From: Oscillospiraceae bacterium
GTDB taxonomy: Bacteria; Bacillota; Clostridia; Oscillospirales; Oscillospiraceae
Assembly (NCBI GenBank): GCA_016292255.1
Contig: JAEEZZ010000010.1
Location: forward strand, 1 to 46,282
DNA: 46,282 nucleotides
Direction of reading: 5' to 3'
The notes beneath the pieces are model-generated. The model had not been told where the DNA came from. It did no database searches and saw only the letters and a program-made list of their open reading frames with translations. Each line of letters begins with the position of its first letter. Within the stretch, counting starts at the first letter, position 1. The position numbers and the translations under genes are program-made. Shown in pieces: positions 24,475 through 32,068 of this stretch.

Positions 24475-26145
24475 ATGGAAAAAACAGTCGGTGTTGGTTA
24501 CGAGAATTTTGATGAATTAATTCGTGATAATATTTACTATGTAGATAAAACAGAACTGCTGTATGAAGCAGTAGCCCAAACAAAGAACAAGGTAACCCTG
24601 TTTACTCGTCCCCGTCGTTTTGGAAAAACGCTTACTATGAGTATGATGGAGAGTTTCTTCGATATTCGGCGCGACAGTAAAAATATTTTTTCTGGGACAA
24701 ATATTGTAATAAATCATCCGGAATTCTGCGCTGAATGGATGAACCAGTATCCGGTTCTTTTTGTTACATTAAAGGATGTGGAAGGACATGACTTCGAACT
24801 TGCCTACGCAAAACTGAAAACAGTCATAGCTGATGTATGTAAGGAACATGTCGAACTGCTTGATAACTCTTCGGTAGATGATGCTGATCGCCAGATTTTT
24901 GAACGCCTAAGATATCAGACAGCTACAGAAAGTGAAGTCCAGAATTCGCTGAAAACCTTGATGCGTATGATGCAGGCAGTCTATGGTAAACCTGTGATCC
25001 TTCTTATTGACGAATATGATGTTCCGTTGGCAAAAGCTGAGGAAACAAAAAACAAAGAGTTCTACAAGAAGATGCTTGGGACCATAAGAGGGCTTTTGAG
25101 CATCTCTCTTAAAACGAACGACTTCCTCAGGTTCTCAATTATTACGGGATGTCTAAGGATAACAAAAGAGAGCATTTTCACCGGCGTAAACAATTTCGCT
25201 TGCTACTCAGTCACCAGCAGAAAGTTTAGTCAATACTTCGGCTTCACAGAGGAGGAAGTCGTAAAAATGCTAAATGATTACAACTGTTCTGCTAAATATG
25301 AACTTGTCAAAGAATGGTATGATGGATATATTTTTGGCACTACTGAGATCTTCTGCCCTTGGGATGTTTCCACATTTTTGTCGGCTGTAATAGATGATGA
25401 AGAAGCGATGCCTGAGTCTTCATGGGCGGACTCCAGTTCCAATGCTATTCTGAATGATTTCCTGAATCACAATAAACTCGATCCTTCTCAGAAATTTGAG
25501 ACTCTTTTGAATGGCGGAACAATTACTGAGGATATCAATGAGGAACTGACTTACGATACTATTGCGGATTCAGAGAAAAATTTCTGGAGTGTGCTTCTCA
25601 CTACGGGATATCTATCCAAAGCAGATAAGACCTGTGGCAAAAAAAGCATCAAGCTGAGAATTCCCAATAATGAAATCAAAGAACTGTTTGTGAAGTCAGT
25701 TGTTGACAGGTTTAAGAAAAGACTTGATACTTCAAAGGCAGATGCATTCGTTACTGCAATGTGGAGTGGAGATGAAGAGTCTGCATCCATCTCCTTGTCA
25801 GATATTCTGTGGAATTCGATTAGCTATTTTGACTATGGTGAAGATTACTATCATGGGATGCTGAATGGCATTTTTGCTTCACGTGGCTATGAACCCGACT
25901 CAAATACAGAAGCCGGGTTGGGACGACTGGATTTGAGGATCAGAGATCATGTTAACAGACGGTATCTTTTGCTGGAATTTAAGAGATCCACAACAGAGAA
26001 TGACTTAGATGCTGACTGTGATGAAGCAATTAAACAAATCTTTGATAAAGGTTATGACAGAGTCAAACTGGAAGGATATGAAGAACAAATCGTTTATGGT
26101 ATCGCATTTTTCGGCAAAAAAGCCAAGGTAAAACTGGTACGATAA
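24475..26145 (+). CDS. AAA-ATPase-like / PD-(D/E)XK nuclease-fold protein (DUF1703 type)
   Basis: The 556-residue protein has the order of the large AAA-ATPase-like plus DUF1703 family. Walker A lies in RPRRFGKTL (Lys51) and Walker B in VILLIDEYDVP (Asp179/Glu180). A C-terminal restriction-nuclease-like core has Asp486 (GRLDLRI) and Glu501/Lys503 (LLLEFK). These proteins are abundant and often multicopy in gut anaerobes; their cellular role is not established, although the fold suggests nucleic-acid cleavage or defence. AAAGGAGG lies 8 bases before the ATG. The gene is monocistronic with its own promoter and terminator, is AT-richer than its neighbours, and lies between the two 137-bp repeats, all signs of lateral arrival. 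All key motif residues are present, so it is probably functional. Confidence 0.88.
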   Translation: MEKTVGVGYENFDELIRDNIYYVDKTELLYEAVAQTKNKVTLFTRPRRFGKTLTMSMMESFFDIRRDSKNIFSGTNIVINHPEFCAEWMNQYPVLFVTLKDVEGHDFELAYAKLKTVIADVCKEHVELLDNSSVDDADRQIFERLRYQTATESEVQNSLKTLMRMMQAVYGKPVILLIDEYDVPLAKAEETKNKEFYKKMLGTIRGLLSISLKTNDFLRFSIITGCLRITKESIFTGVNNFACYSVTSRKFSQYFGFTEEEVVKMLNDYNCSAKYELVKEWYDGYIFGTTEIFCPWDVSTFLSAVIDDEEAMPESSWADSSSNAILNDFLNHNKLDPSQKFETLLNGGTITEDINEELTYDTIADSEKNFWSVLLTTGYLSKADKTCGKKSIKLRIPNNEIKELFVKSVVDRFKKRLDTSKADAFVTAMWSGDEESASISLSDILWNSISYFDYGEDYYHGMLNGIFASRGYEPDSNTEAGLGRLDLRIRDHVNRRYLLLEFKRSTTENDLDADCDEAIKQIFDKGYDRVKLEGYEEQIVYGIAFFGKKAKVKLVR

Positions 26146-26152
26146 CACTATG

Positions 26153-26202
26153 GCCCTCCAAGCCCTGTCTCTTAAGAGATAGCGGTGCGGAGGGCTGTTT
26201 TT
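26153..26202 (+). terminator. Intrinsic terminator after the DUF1703-type gene
   Basis: Arms GCCCTCC (26153-26159) and GGAGGGC (26189-26195) enclose an inner CTCTTAAGAG palindrome and are followed by TGTTTTT. Confidence 0.75.
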
Positions 26203-26347
26203 AATGTGATCCCCTGGTACCGTAGAACAGAAACAGCACGTTCTTTTCCGTGGGATTCATCCGGAACTATTCCTGCACGATGGCGGTCAGACCGCCGATT
26301 CCGCAGTGCAGATCTGTCCTGCCGCAGGCAATCACGACGCGGCTGAC
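26201..26347 (-). pseudogene. IS66-family OrfB (TnpB) remnant
   Basis: Read leftward, the translation VVIACGRTDLHCGIGGLTAIVQE is followed by an in-frame TAG and then FRMNPTEKNVLFLFYGTR. IS66 OrfB proteins have the pattern CGRTDxRxGIDGLAAIVQEQFxxxPxxxxLFLFCGRR. The TAG therefore stands where Gln (CAG) is expected, and homology ends just before the usual continuation. The open frame extends upstream to 26491 but I do not recognise that part. It is a dead fragment of a mobile element, consistent with this zone being a rearrangement hot spot. Confidence 0.7.
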
Positions 26348-26689
26348 CCCAATCGCAACTTTATCTGAGTCAATCGCAACCTTTGAAACATTGTAATCCT
26401 TGCTTAAAGCGGTCCGGTGTTTCCCGTAGATCGACAGAAAATGCTGTGGAGAGGCCATGTGGTAATTGGAGATGTCATCTGGCAGCGGCATTACGCGCGT
26501 TTTTTGATAAGTGCTGCGGGATCACCTGTCATTTGGTGACTTCTGAATATGGCTCTTGGTTGCGGTTCCAAGAAAGCAGGCTCATTTTAAAGCGATCGCC
26601 CCCTGGAAATGAGAAGATTCCGCAGCAATTTGTTTCTAAGCGAGTACTATTTCCAAAAATTGGACGCGCCATCCATAACGTAGAATATG
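26348..26689. other. Intergenic segment without recognised genes
   Basis: Short frames exist on both strands but none has a ribosome site, a recognisable domain or consistent codon use. The part next to 26347 may be decayed flanking DNA of the IS66 copy. I see nothing else that I can support. Confidence 0.4.
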
Positions 26690-26730
26690 GGAATGAAGTG
26701 AGAAAGTGGAAAAAGTCTGATTTATGCACC

Positions 26731-26772
26731 CAGGCAGCAACCCGGCCCCAATCGGGCCCCGGATGCCGCCTG
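26731..26772 (-). ncRNA. Structured leader hairpin in repeat copy 2
   Basis: Equivalent of the copy 1 hairpin, with a longer GC-rich inner stem (GGCCC-loop-GGGCC). Conservation of pairing despite base changes is the only evidence for function. No coding gene follows it leftward. Confidence 0.4.
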
Positions 26773-26779
26773 TAGCTCG

Positions 26780-26808
26780 ATTATACCACAGATTTTCGCC
26801 ATTATCAA
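26780..26808 (-). promoter_or_regulatory. Leftward sigma-A promoter in repeat copy 2
   Basis: -35 TTGATA (26803-26808), 17-base spacer, -10 TATAAT (26780-26785), identical to copy 1. It fires away from the enzyme array into the IS66 remnant. Confidence 0.7.
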
Positions 26809-26872
26809 CTGGAAAAACAGTTATTTGGTATTCGTGTTCTACGGGAAATCCGCAATTGCCATGCGGTCAATG

Positions 26873-26901
26873 TTGCATCCCGGCGGCGCTTGTGGTAATA
26901 T
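26873..26901 (+). promoter_or_regulatory. Candidate promoter of the small-enzyme array
   Basis: TTGCAT (26873-26878), a 17-base spacer and TAATAT (26896-26901) precede the cytidine deaminase ATG by about 50 bases. No other promoter is evident for the next 8 kb of same-strand genes until 35238. Confidence 0.55.
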
Positions 26902-26953
26902 GGGAGCAGCAAATTGAGAGGGATAAACCGGCGTTTGACGGAGGAAGAATGAG

Positions 26954-27397
26954 ATGGATATTTGGCAAAAGTTGTATGAAAAAGCAAAAGGGCAATATCA
27001 TCCCGAGGAGCTGTCTCCCTTTGTGTATGCCCATCATGTGGTATGCGCGCTGGAAGCTGAGAATGGAGAAATCTTTATCGGGTTTTGCGTGGAGAGCTGC
27101 AGCGGGGTACTGAATCTCTGCGCGGAACGGGTAGCAGCTCTGAACATGTACGTTAACAGCGGTCAGACGAAGATCAAACGCTTAATTGCTTTTCGTGATT
27201 CTGCTCCAAACGGCGGCGGAAGCGGTATGCCCTGCGGAGCGTGCAGGGAGTTTCTTTATCAACTCAACGAAGAAAACGAAAATATGGAAATCATGGTGGA
27301 TTATGAAAAAAGAGAAACCGTTACGTTGAAGGCGCTGCTGCCAAATTGGTGGGGGAAGGACCGTTACGCAGAAGCAAGGGAGGTTGACGGGAAATGA
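26954..27397 (+). CDS. Cytidine/blasticidin-type deaminase
   Basis: The 147-residue zinc enzyme hydrolyses the amino group of cytidine-like nucleosides. The zinc and catalytic signature is complete: CAE with Cys56 and catalytic Glu58, then PCGACR with Cys94 and Cys97, the three-Cys arrangement of the small tetrameric deaminases. The length fits cytidine deaminase and blasticidin-S deaminase; which substrate is used cannot be told. GAGGAAG precedes the ATG. The stop overlaps the ATG of the next (broken) gene in an ATGA arrangement, so the two were once translationally coupled. Confidence 0.85.
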   Translation: MDIWQKLYEKAKGQYHPEELSPFVYAHHVVCALEAENGEIFIGFCVESCSGVLNLCAERVAALNMYVNSGQTKIKRLIAFRDSAPNGGGSGMPCGACREFLYQLNEENENMEIMVDYEKRETVTLKALLPNWWGKDRYAEAREVDGK

Positions 27398-27781
27398 AGC
27401 TAAAGATTGCCCTGCTCCATGGAGATCAATCGCCTTTGCCAGCTTCGGGCCCGGGCCTTTGAGAATATGCTGGCGATTGCCACGGTGAACTATCCCGCGG
27501 GAAAGCCGGACTGCAACGGGCATTCCACCCTGTTCGACGGCGTGCCCTGGCTGCCGGAGGAGCCAAACGTGCGGGATATGCTGCTGCTGGACGCGGGGGA
27601 AACGCCGGGGATCTATGTGGCGGAGCTGGATCTCTCCATGCTCCGGGCGCACCGGGAAGCAGAAGTCCACGGCAACGCCTTCCGCCGCCCAGACCGCTAC
27701 AGCCTGCTGACCGCGGAGGCAGTGAAGCCGCCCTTTGTCCGGAAGGAAAACCGCTGGAAAAAGGAGAAGAACCGACTATGA
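27394..27781 (+). pseudogene. Carbon-nitrogen hydrolase (nitrilase family), internally deleted
   Basis: The ATG at 27394 overlaps the deaminase stop and begins MKLKIALLH, the normal first strand of a nitrilase-superfamily amidohydrolase. After about nine codons the sequence jumps, in another frame, to EINRLCQLRARAFENMLAIATVNYPAG and onward to the family's C-terminal end (HGNAFRRPDRYSLL). The central part of roughly 170 residues, which holds the Glu-Lys-Cys triad, is missing, so no activity is expected. The C-terminal frame stays open from a TTG at 27407 and ends in ATGA overlap with the phosphotransferase, so translation through it may still help express the next gene. Confidence 0.75.
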
Positions 27782-28638
27782 AGCACCCGGAAAAATGGCG
27801 CGAGACGGTGGATCCGTTTTCGCTCCCCTACAAGAACTTTCAGCCAACGGAGATTCTCGGTTATCCCCACGCCGGAAACGATGTATTTCATGCGAGGGGA
27901 CTTTGGCAGGGCAAAGAAGTAACGGCCTATATCAAGGTCGCCCGGCAGAAGGGTGCGGCGATCGAAAACGAGGTGGCGATCCTGTCGCAGCTTCATTCGC
28001 CGGTGTTTCCTCGCGTGATCGACTGCGGCTTTGACGACACGCCCTTTTCCGTGACGCTGGAGCTGCCGGGGGATCGCTTATCTGTGATCGTCGGAGAAAA
28101 CGAAACGCTTTCCTCGCTCTCCTATATGGAGGAATACGGCACCGCGCTGGCGGAGCTGCATCGGCTCCCCATTTCATCGGAGCCGGTCCGGGATCGTAAG
28201 TTTTTCCACGTTCCGTCCGACGAACTGTTGTCTTCTCTGGGCCTGAATTATCTTAAGCCGTTTTTCTCCCGTCCGCCGCAGGAAGCTGTCCGCTGCTTCT
28301 GCCATGGGGATTTCCACTACGCGAACATCCTGTGGAACGAGCATCATATCAGCGGGATCCTGGACTTTGAACTCTCCGGTATAGGAAACCGGGATTTCGA
28401 TATTGCGTGGGCCTTTTTCAGGCGCCCGGGGCAGAAGTTTCTGAAAACGGAAGCGGAACAGAACGCGTTTTTGAAGGGCTATTCACGGCATGGCGTATAC
28501 GATCCGGAGGCCGTCCGGTTTTATATGGCGCAGTGCTACGTGTACTTCCTGCAATTCAGCGGCGGTGAGGCGGAATACTGCGAATGGGTTCGGAATTGGC
28601 TGAAAGAAACCGCTTCCGGATCGCGGCCTCCCCAATGA
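27778..28638 (+). CDS. Aminoglycoside-phosphotransferase-family kinase
   Basis: The 286-residue protein has a kinase-like fold with the brace motif CHGDFHYANILW (catalytic Asp178, Asn183) and the metal-binding GILDFE (Asp196). The APH/choline-kinase family phosphorylates small hydroxylated molecules including antibiotics, sugars and homoserine. The substrate cannot be named from sequence. The start overlaps the upstream stop (ATGA). A second, quite different member lies at 34258-35178. Length is typical and both motifs are intact, so it is probably active. Confidence 0.82.
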   Translation: MKHPEKWRETVDPFSLPYKNFQPTEILGYPHAGNDVFHARGLWQGKEVTAYIKVARQKGAAIENEVAILSQLHSPVFPRVIDCGFDDTPFSVTLELPGDRLSVIVGENETLSSLSYMEEYGTALAELHRLPISSEPVRDRKFFHVPSDELLSSLGLNYLKPFFSRPPQEAVRCFCHGDFHYANILWNEHHISGILDFELSGIGNRDFDIAWAFFRRPGQKFLKTEAEQNAFLKGYSRHGVYDPEAVRFYMAQCYVYFLQFSGGEAEYCEWVRNWLKETASGSRPPQ

Positions 28639-28691
28639 AGCGCCGCCTTGGCACAATGGAAGAAAAAACAGATAAGGGATGGGTGAAAAAT

Positions 28692-29114
28692 ATGGAATCG
28701 GAAAAGCTGCAATTATTTGAGGATCAGCAAATTCGCTCCGCATGGGACGCGGAAAACGAAGAATGGCTGTTTTCCGTTACCGACGTTGTTCGTGTTTTGA
28801 CGGAGCAGCCCGACGCTCGCCGCGCCAGCACGTATTGGGCGGTTCTGAAAAAACGAATGCTTGCGGAAGGTGCCAATCAACTGCTTACAACTTGTAAGCA
28901 GTTGAAGTTGAAGGCGGCAGACGGCAAGCGGCGACTGACAGACGTTGCCACCACCCGGCAGCTTCTGCGCATCATTCAATCCATTCCTTCCCCGAAGGCT
29001 GAGCCCTTCAAGCTGTGGCTGGCGCAGGTCGGCGCGGAGCGGATCGAGGAGACCATCGACCCGGAGCTGACGATCGACCGGGCACTGGAGACCTACGCAA
29101 ACTTTAAAATGTGA
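28692..29114 (+). CDS. Bro-N/DinD-like antirepressor-type protein, C-terminally short
   Basis: The 140-residue product starts with IRSAWDAENEEWLFSVTDVV and contains QSIPSPKAEPFKLWLAQVGAERIEE and then PELTIDRALETY. That matches the Bro-N-containing, DinD-like phage antirepressor proteins. Those normally run beyond 240 residues; here the homology ends at LETY, followed by five unrelated residues and a stop, right where the next gene begins. The DNA-binding-like Bro-N part is complete, so the protein could still be made, but the usual C-terminal half is gone. The ATG at 28692 is used; ATG 28656 is possible. Confidence 0.7.
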   Translation: MESEKLQLFEDQQIRSAWDAENEEWLFSVTDVVRVLTEQPDARRASTYWAVLKKRMLAEGANQLLTTCKQLKLKAADGKRRLTDVATTRQLLRIIQSIPSPKAEPFKLWLAQVGAERIEETIDPELTIDRALETYANFKM

Positions 29115-29125
29115 GAGAAGAAGTT

Positions 29126-29908
29126 ATGAACTATCTTGAAGAATACTACAACAATTATGACGAAGAAGGACGCCTGCTTTCTCGTCATGGGCAGGTGGAA
29201 TACCTGACCACTATGAGATACATAGAAGAATGTCTGAAAGGCATTCCAACTCCAAGCATCCTTGAAGTTGGCGCAGGCACAGGACGCTACAGTGTGACAT
29301 TGGCAAAGCAGGGGCGGCACGTGACCGCAGTTGAGCTGATTGATCATAATCTGGAAATACTGAAATCCAAATTAGAGGGGACGGAACCTATCACAGCACT
29401 CCAAGGAAATGCTCTGGATCTGTCTCAGCTTTCTGACAATTCTTTCGATCTGACCATGTTGCTCGGCCCGATGTATCACCTTTACACGAAGGAAGAAAAG
29501 TTGAAAGCACTTTCTGAAGCGGTGCGCGTGACAAAACCAGACGGTTATATCATGGTGGCTTATTGTATGAATGAGCCGACCGTCATACAGTATGTATTCG
29601 GCCTCAACCATCTGCATGAAGTGTTGGAACTAAATATGCTAACCTCTGACTGGCATTGTATCAGTGAGCCGAAGGATCTTTTTGAGATGGTGCGCACAGA
29701 AGAGATTGCGGACTTGGATTCGGCGGTTCCTGTGAAAAGAATCAAACTGGTCGCTACAGATGGGGCGACGAATTATAAGCGAGCGTGTATTGACGCCATG
29801 GACGACGAGACTTTTGGTAAGTGGATGGAGTATCACTTCACGATCTGTGAACGGCAGGATCTGATCGGGGCTTCCCACCATACGTTGGATATACTCCAGA
29901 AAAAGTGA
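29126..29908 (+). CDS. Class I SAM-dependent methyltransferase
   Basis: The 260-residue enzyme has motif I ILEVGAGTGRYSVTLA near residue 45, an acidic ribose-binding residue in VTAVELIDH, and DLTMLLGPMYHLYTKEEK downstream. This is the pattern of small-molecule methyltransferases often annotated next to resistance-type genes in clostridia. ATG 29126 (MNYLEEYYNNYDEEGRL) is preferred; GTG 29111 would overlap the truncated Bro-N gene. The stop overlaps a possible GTG of the NUDIX gene. Substrate unknown. Confidence 0.8.
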   Translation: MNYLEEYYNNYDEEGRLLSRHGQVEYLTTMRYIEECLKGIPTPSILEVGAGTGRYSVTLAKQGRHVTAVELIDHNLEILKSKLEGTEPITALQGNALDLSQLSDNSFDLTMLLGPMYHLYTKEEKLKALSEAVRVTKPDGYIMVAYCMNEPTVIQYVFGLNHLHEVLELNMLTSDWHCISEPKDLFEMVRTEEIADLDSAVPVKRIKLVATDGATNYKRACIDAMDDETFGKWMEYHFTICERQDLIGASHHTLDILQKK

Positions 29909-29934
29909 CAAATACCAACTATGAGGATGAATCT

Positions 29935-30384
29935 ATGAGCAGAACAGAGAATGTAGAACTGACGGTATTGTGCCTGATCGAAGACGGCAATCAGATACTG
30001 CTTCAAAACAGAGTCAAGAAAGACTGGCGCGGCTACGCCTTACCGGGGGGCCACGTGGAACCCGGAGAATCCTTTGTGGACGCTGTGATCCGTGAGATGA
30101 AGGAAGAAACCGGCCTGACGATCCTTGATCCGCGTCTGGTCGGCGTGAAGCAATTTCCCATAGAGAACGGAAGGTACGTCGTCCTGCTGTTTAAGGCGAC
30201 CCGGTGGGCGGGAGAGCTCCGCTCGTCGGAGGAAGGCCAAATGGAATGGATCAGTTACGACGAACTTGCAACGGTCAAAACCGTGGATGATTTTTCCGAT
30301 CTCCTGAAGGTGATGAACACGCCGGAGTTGACGGAATTTCAGTATCTGGTTTCGGAAGATGAATGGACTGTATCAATGAAGTAA
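29935..30384 (+). CDS. NUDIX hydrolase, MutT/8-oxo-dGTPase-like
   Basis: The 149-residue protein carries a perfect NUDIX box from Gly39 to Gly60 (GHVEPGESF, then REMKEETG), including the metal-binding Glu residues. The flanks LTVLCLIEDGNQILLQNRVKKDWRGYALPGG and SSEEGQMEWISYDEL are typical of firmicute 8-oxo-dGTP diphosphatases, which clear oxidised nucleotides. The ATG at 29935 is chosen because GAGGA lies 7 bases upstream. The last 19 codons (ELTEFQYLVSEDEWTVSMK) are echoed in a gene scrap at 31267-31337. Confidence 0.85.
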   Translation: MSRTENVELTVLCLIEDGNQILLQNRVKKDWRGYALPGGHVEPGESFVDAVIREMKEETGLTILDPRLVGVKQFPIENGRYVVLLFKATRWAGELRSSEEGQMEWISYDELATVKTVDDFSDLLKVMNTPELTEFQYLVSEDEWTVSMK

Positions 30385-30406
30385 GTCGATAATAACGGAG
30401 AAAACA

Positions 30407-31270
30407 ATGGAGTATCAAATCAGACCCTGTGAGGACAGCAACGCAGATTACATTTGGGAAATGGGCTTTCAAGATGTACAAACAGAGGAAAACGCCAGGG
30501 AGGAGCGGTTTGTATTCAAGGTTGTCGATGAACGGGGGGCAATCTTTGGCGGGTGCGTTCTTGACATCGACGAAACCAAAACTGCCGAGTTTGATCGGCT
30601 GTGGGTGGATGAGTGCTATCGAAGACGGGGGTTGGGCTCTGCCCTGATCCGTGCGGCGGAACGGAAGGCACGAGAAATGGGATGCCGCATGATAGTGAAT
30701 GCGTATACCTTTGATTTTCAGCTTGCACGGGAGCTTTTTGAGCGGTACGGCTATCAGCACATTGGCACCGTAAAGGACTGGCCCAAGGGACACGAATGCT
30801 ATACGTTGGTAAAGGATCTGAACAGAGTTGAAGAAATCAGAGTCTCCGCAGCGCGGTTCGATCTTGCTCCGTTTGAGATCGAACCCGGCAACGAGGAAGA
30901 CGGAGAGATGATTGCAGAAAGGCTGGAAGCTTTTAACCGCACTTATGCGCCGCGAAGTCATGGATACTTGGATATGAACAAAGTGGTCACGGACGACACA
31001 GGCCGTTTGATTGCCGGGTGTATCGTGGGTGTCAGCGGCTGGGACACGCTTCACATCGATGTGTTCTGGGTGGACGAGTCCTTTCGCGCCTGTGGTGTCG
31101 ATTCATATCTCCTCGGCGAAATAGAGCGGGAGGCAAAGGCGAAAGGTGCTTATTTTTCGAGCACGGCAGGAATAGACGTTCAGGCAGCTTTTTTCAAAAG
31201 GCATGGCTATACGGTCAGCGCCGTTCTGGAAGGCCCGCAGAAGTGGTACATGATGCACAAGCATCTATGA
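30407..31270 (+). CDS. Double-domain GNAT acetyltransferase
   Basis: The 287-residue protein contains two GNAT folds. The first (about 1-140) has the acetyl-CoA loop YRRRGLGSALI and FERYGYQHIG. The second (about 150-287) has VFWVDESFRACGVDSYLL, where the loop RxxGxG is broken, and FFKRHGYTVSAV. The first half is probably catalytic and the second degenerate or substrate-binding. It acts on an amine of unknown identity. It follows the NUDIX gene by 22 bases and is followed by a NUDIX scrap, so it may once have separated two NUDIX copies. Confidence 0.8.
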   Translation: MEYQIRPCEDSNADYIWEMGFQDVQTEENAREERFVFKVVDERGAIFGGCVLDIDETKTAEFDRLWVDECYRRRGLGSALIRAAERKAREMGCRMIVNAYTFDFQLARELFERYGYQHIGTVKDWPKGHECYTLVKDLNRVEEIRVSAARFDLAPFEIEPGNEEDGEMIAERLEAFNRTYAPRSHGYLDMNKVVTDDTGRLIAGCIVGVSGWDTLHIDVFWVDESFRACGVDSYLLGEIEREAKAKGAYFSSTAGIDVQAAFFKRHGYTVSAVLEGPQKWYMMHKHL

Positions 31271-31337
31271 GCAAATCGAGCTGACGGAGTTTCAGTATTT
31301 GGTTTCGGGAGACGAATGGACGGTGTCAATTAGATGA
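31267..31337 (+). pseudogene. 3' scrap of a second NUDIX gene
   Basis: From 31278 the frame reads ELTEFQYLVSGDEWTVSIR-stop, 16 of 19 residues as in the end of the NUDIX gene at 29935-30384. Nucleotide similarity reaches back to an ATG at 31267 with one base lost. The differences are mostly at third codon positions, so this came from a related but distinct gene copy. Confidence 0.8.
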
Positions 31338-31360
31338 ATCGTCATTGGTGGGGGGGTACT

Positions 31361-32038
31361 ATGACTTCTCAGAAAAAAGATCCATCTTTACGAAGCATTC
31401 TTCTGTCACTATTCGGCTTTGTCCTTCTATGGGCTATCGTAACAGATGCGTGGGGGTATTCATCTCATTTGGCAATCAATGGTGGCAGCTATATTTATGC
31501 TTTTCTTAGCCGCCTGATTTGGGTAGCGCCTGCCTTTTGGTTGATCTCTCGACACAATGCTTTTTTGATCTTCAGGAAAAACACGCTGCTTTCCAGACCG
31601 GTCTGGAACAGGTCGCTTGTCATTGCGCTGGCTGTATCCCTGCTTATTCCCTTTGCCGGAATGCTTGTGACGCATGGAGGCTTTTGGATCAATACTTCGG
31701 TCAGTATTCCGCTGGAAATTGCAAAAATCATGATGGTTGGATTCGTTGAAGAAATTGTATTCCGGGGATGGGGCTATAATGCGCTGGCAGCAAGTGTCAC
31801 AGATCAGAAAGCAATCCTCTACGCAACCGTGTTCTTTGTGTTGCTTCATTGGCCTGCTTATTTTGTCAGATACTATCGTTTCGGAACCATGGATGTTTCG
31901 TCCATGCTGATCCAGAGCTTCTCTGCGGCCGTTTGTGGCGTATGGTTTTGCTGGCTTTTGAAAAAAGGAAAGAACTTGTGGAATCCGATCATCGTTCACA
32001 TAGTTTACGATGTTTTTGTTACTTTGCTTGTAGGGTGA
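31361..32038 (+). CDS. CPBP-family intramembrane metalloprotease-like protein
   Basis: The 225-residue integral membrane protein has about six to seven membrane segments and the CPBP (Abi/Rce1) signature: EEIVFR with Glu130/Glu131 and Arg135, His163 in LLHWPAYF, and NPIIVHIVYD near the end. Family members cleave prenylated proteins in eukaryotes, and in bacteria they are linked to bacteriocin self-immunity. ATG 31361 after a G-rich ribosome site is preferred to ATG 31334, which overlaps the NUDIX scrap. All signature residues are present. Confidence 0.82.
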   Translation: MTSQKKDPSLRSILLSLFGFVLLWAIVTDAWGYSSHLAINGGSYIYAFLSRLIWVAPAFWLISRHNAFLIFRKNTLLSRPVWNRSLVIALAVSLLIPFAGMLVTHGGFWINTSVSIPLEIAKIMMVGFVEEIVFRGWGYNALAASVTDQKAILYATVFFVLLHWPAYFVRYYRFGTMDVSSMLIQSFSAAVCGVWFCWLLKKGKNLWNPIIVHIVYDVFVTLLVG

Positions 32039-32068
32039 ACCGTGTATTCCGGTTTACAGAGGTGACAC

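Larger units (their letters stand above)
26690..26826. repeat. 137-bp direct repeat, copy 2
   Basis: Same length and orientation as 24128-24264, with a few substitutions concentrated in the hairpin loop and at the right end. Left of it is the IS66 remnant zone; right of it begins the small-enzyme array. Confidence 0.85.

Noticed and set aside
24200-26800. tRNA or rRNA genes in the repeat zone
   Set aside because: No cloverleaf, T-loop motif or rRNA-like sequence seen here or elsewhere in the window.
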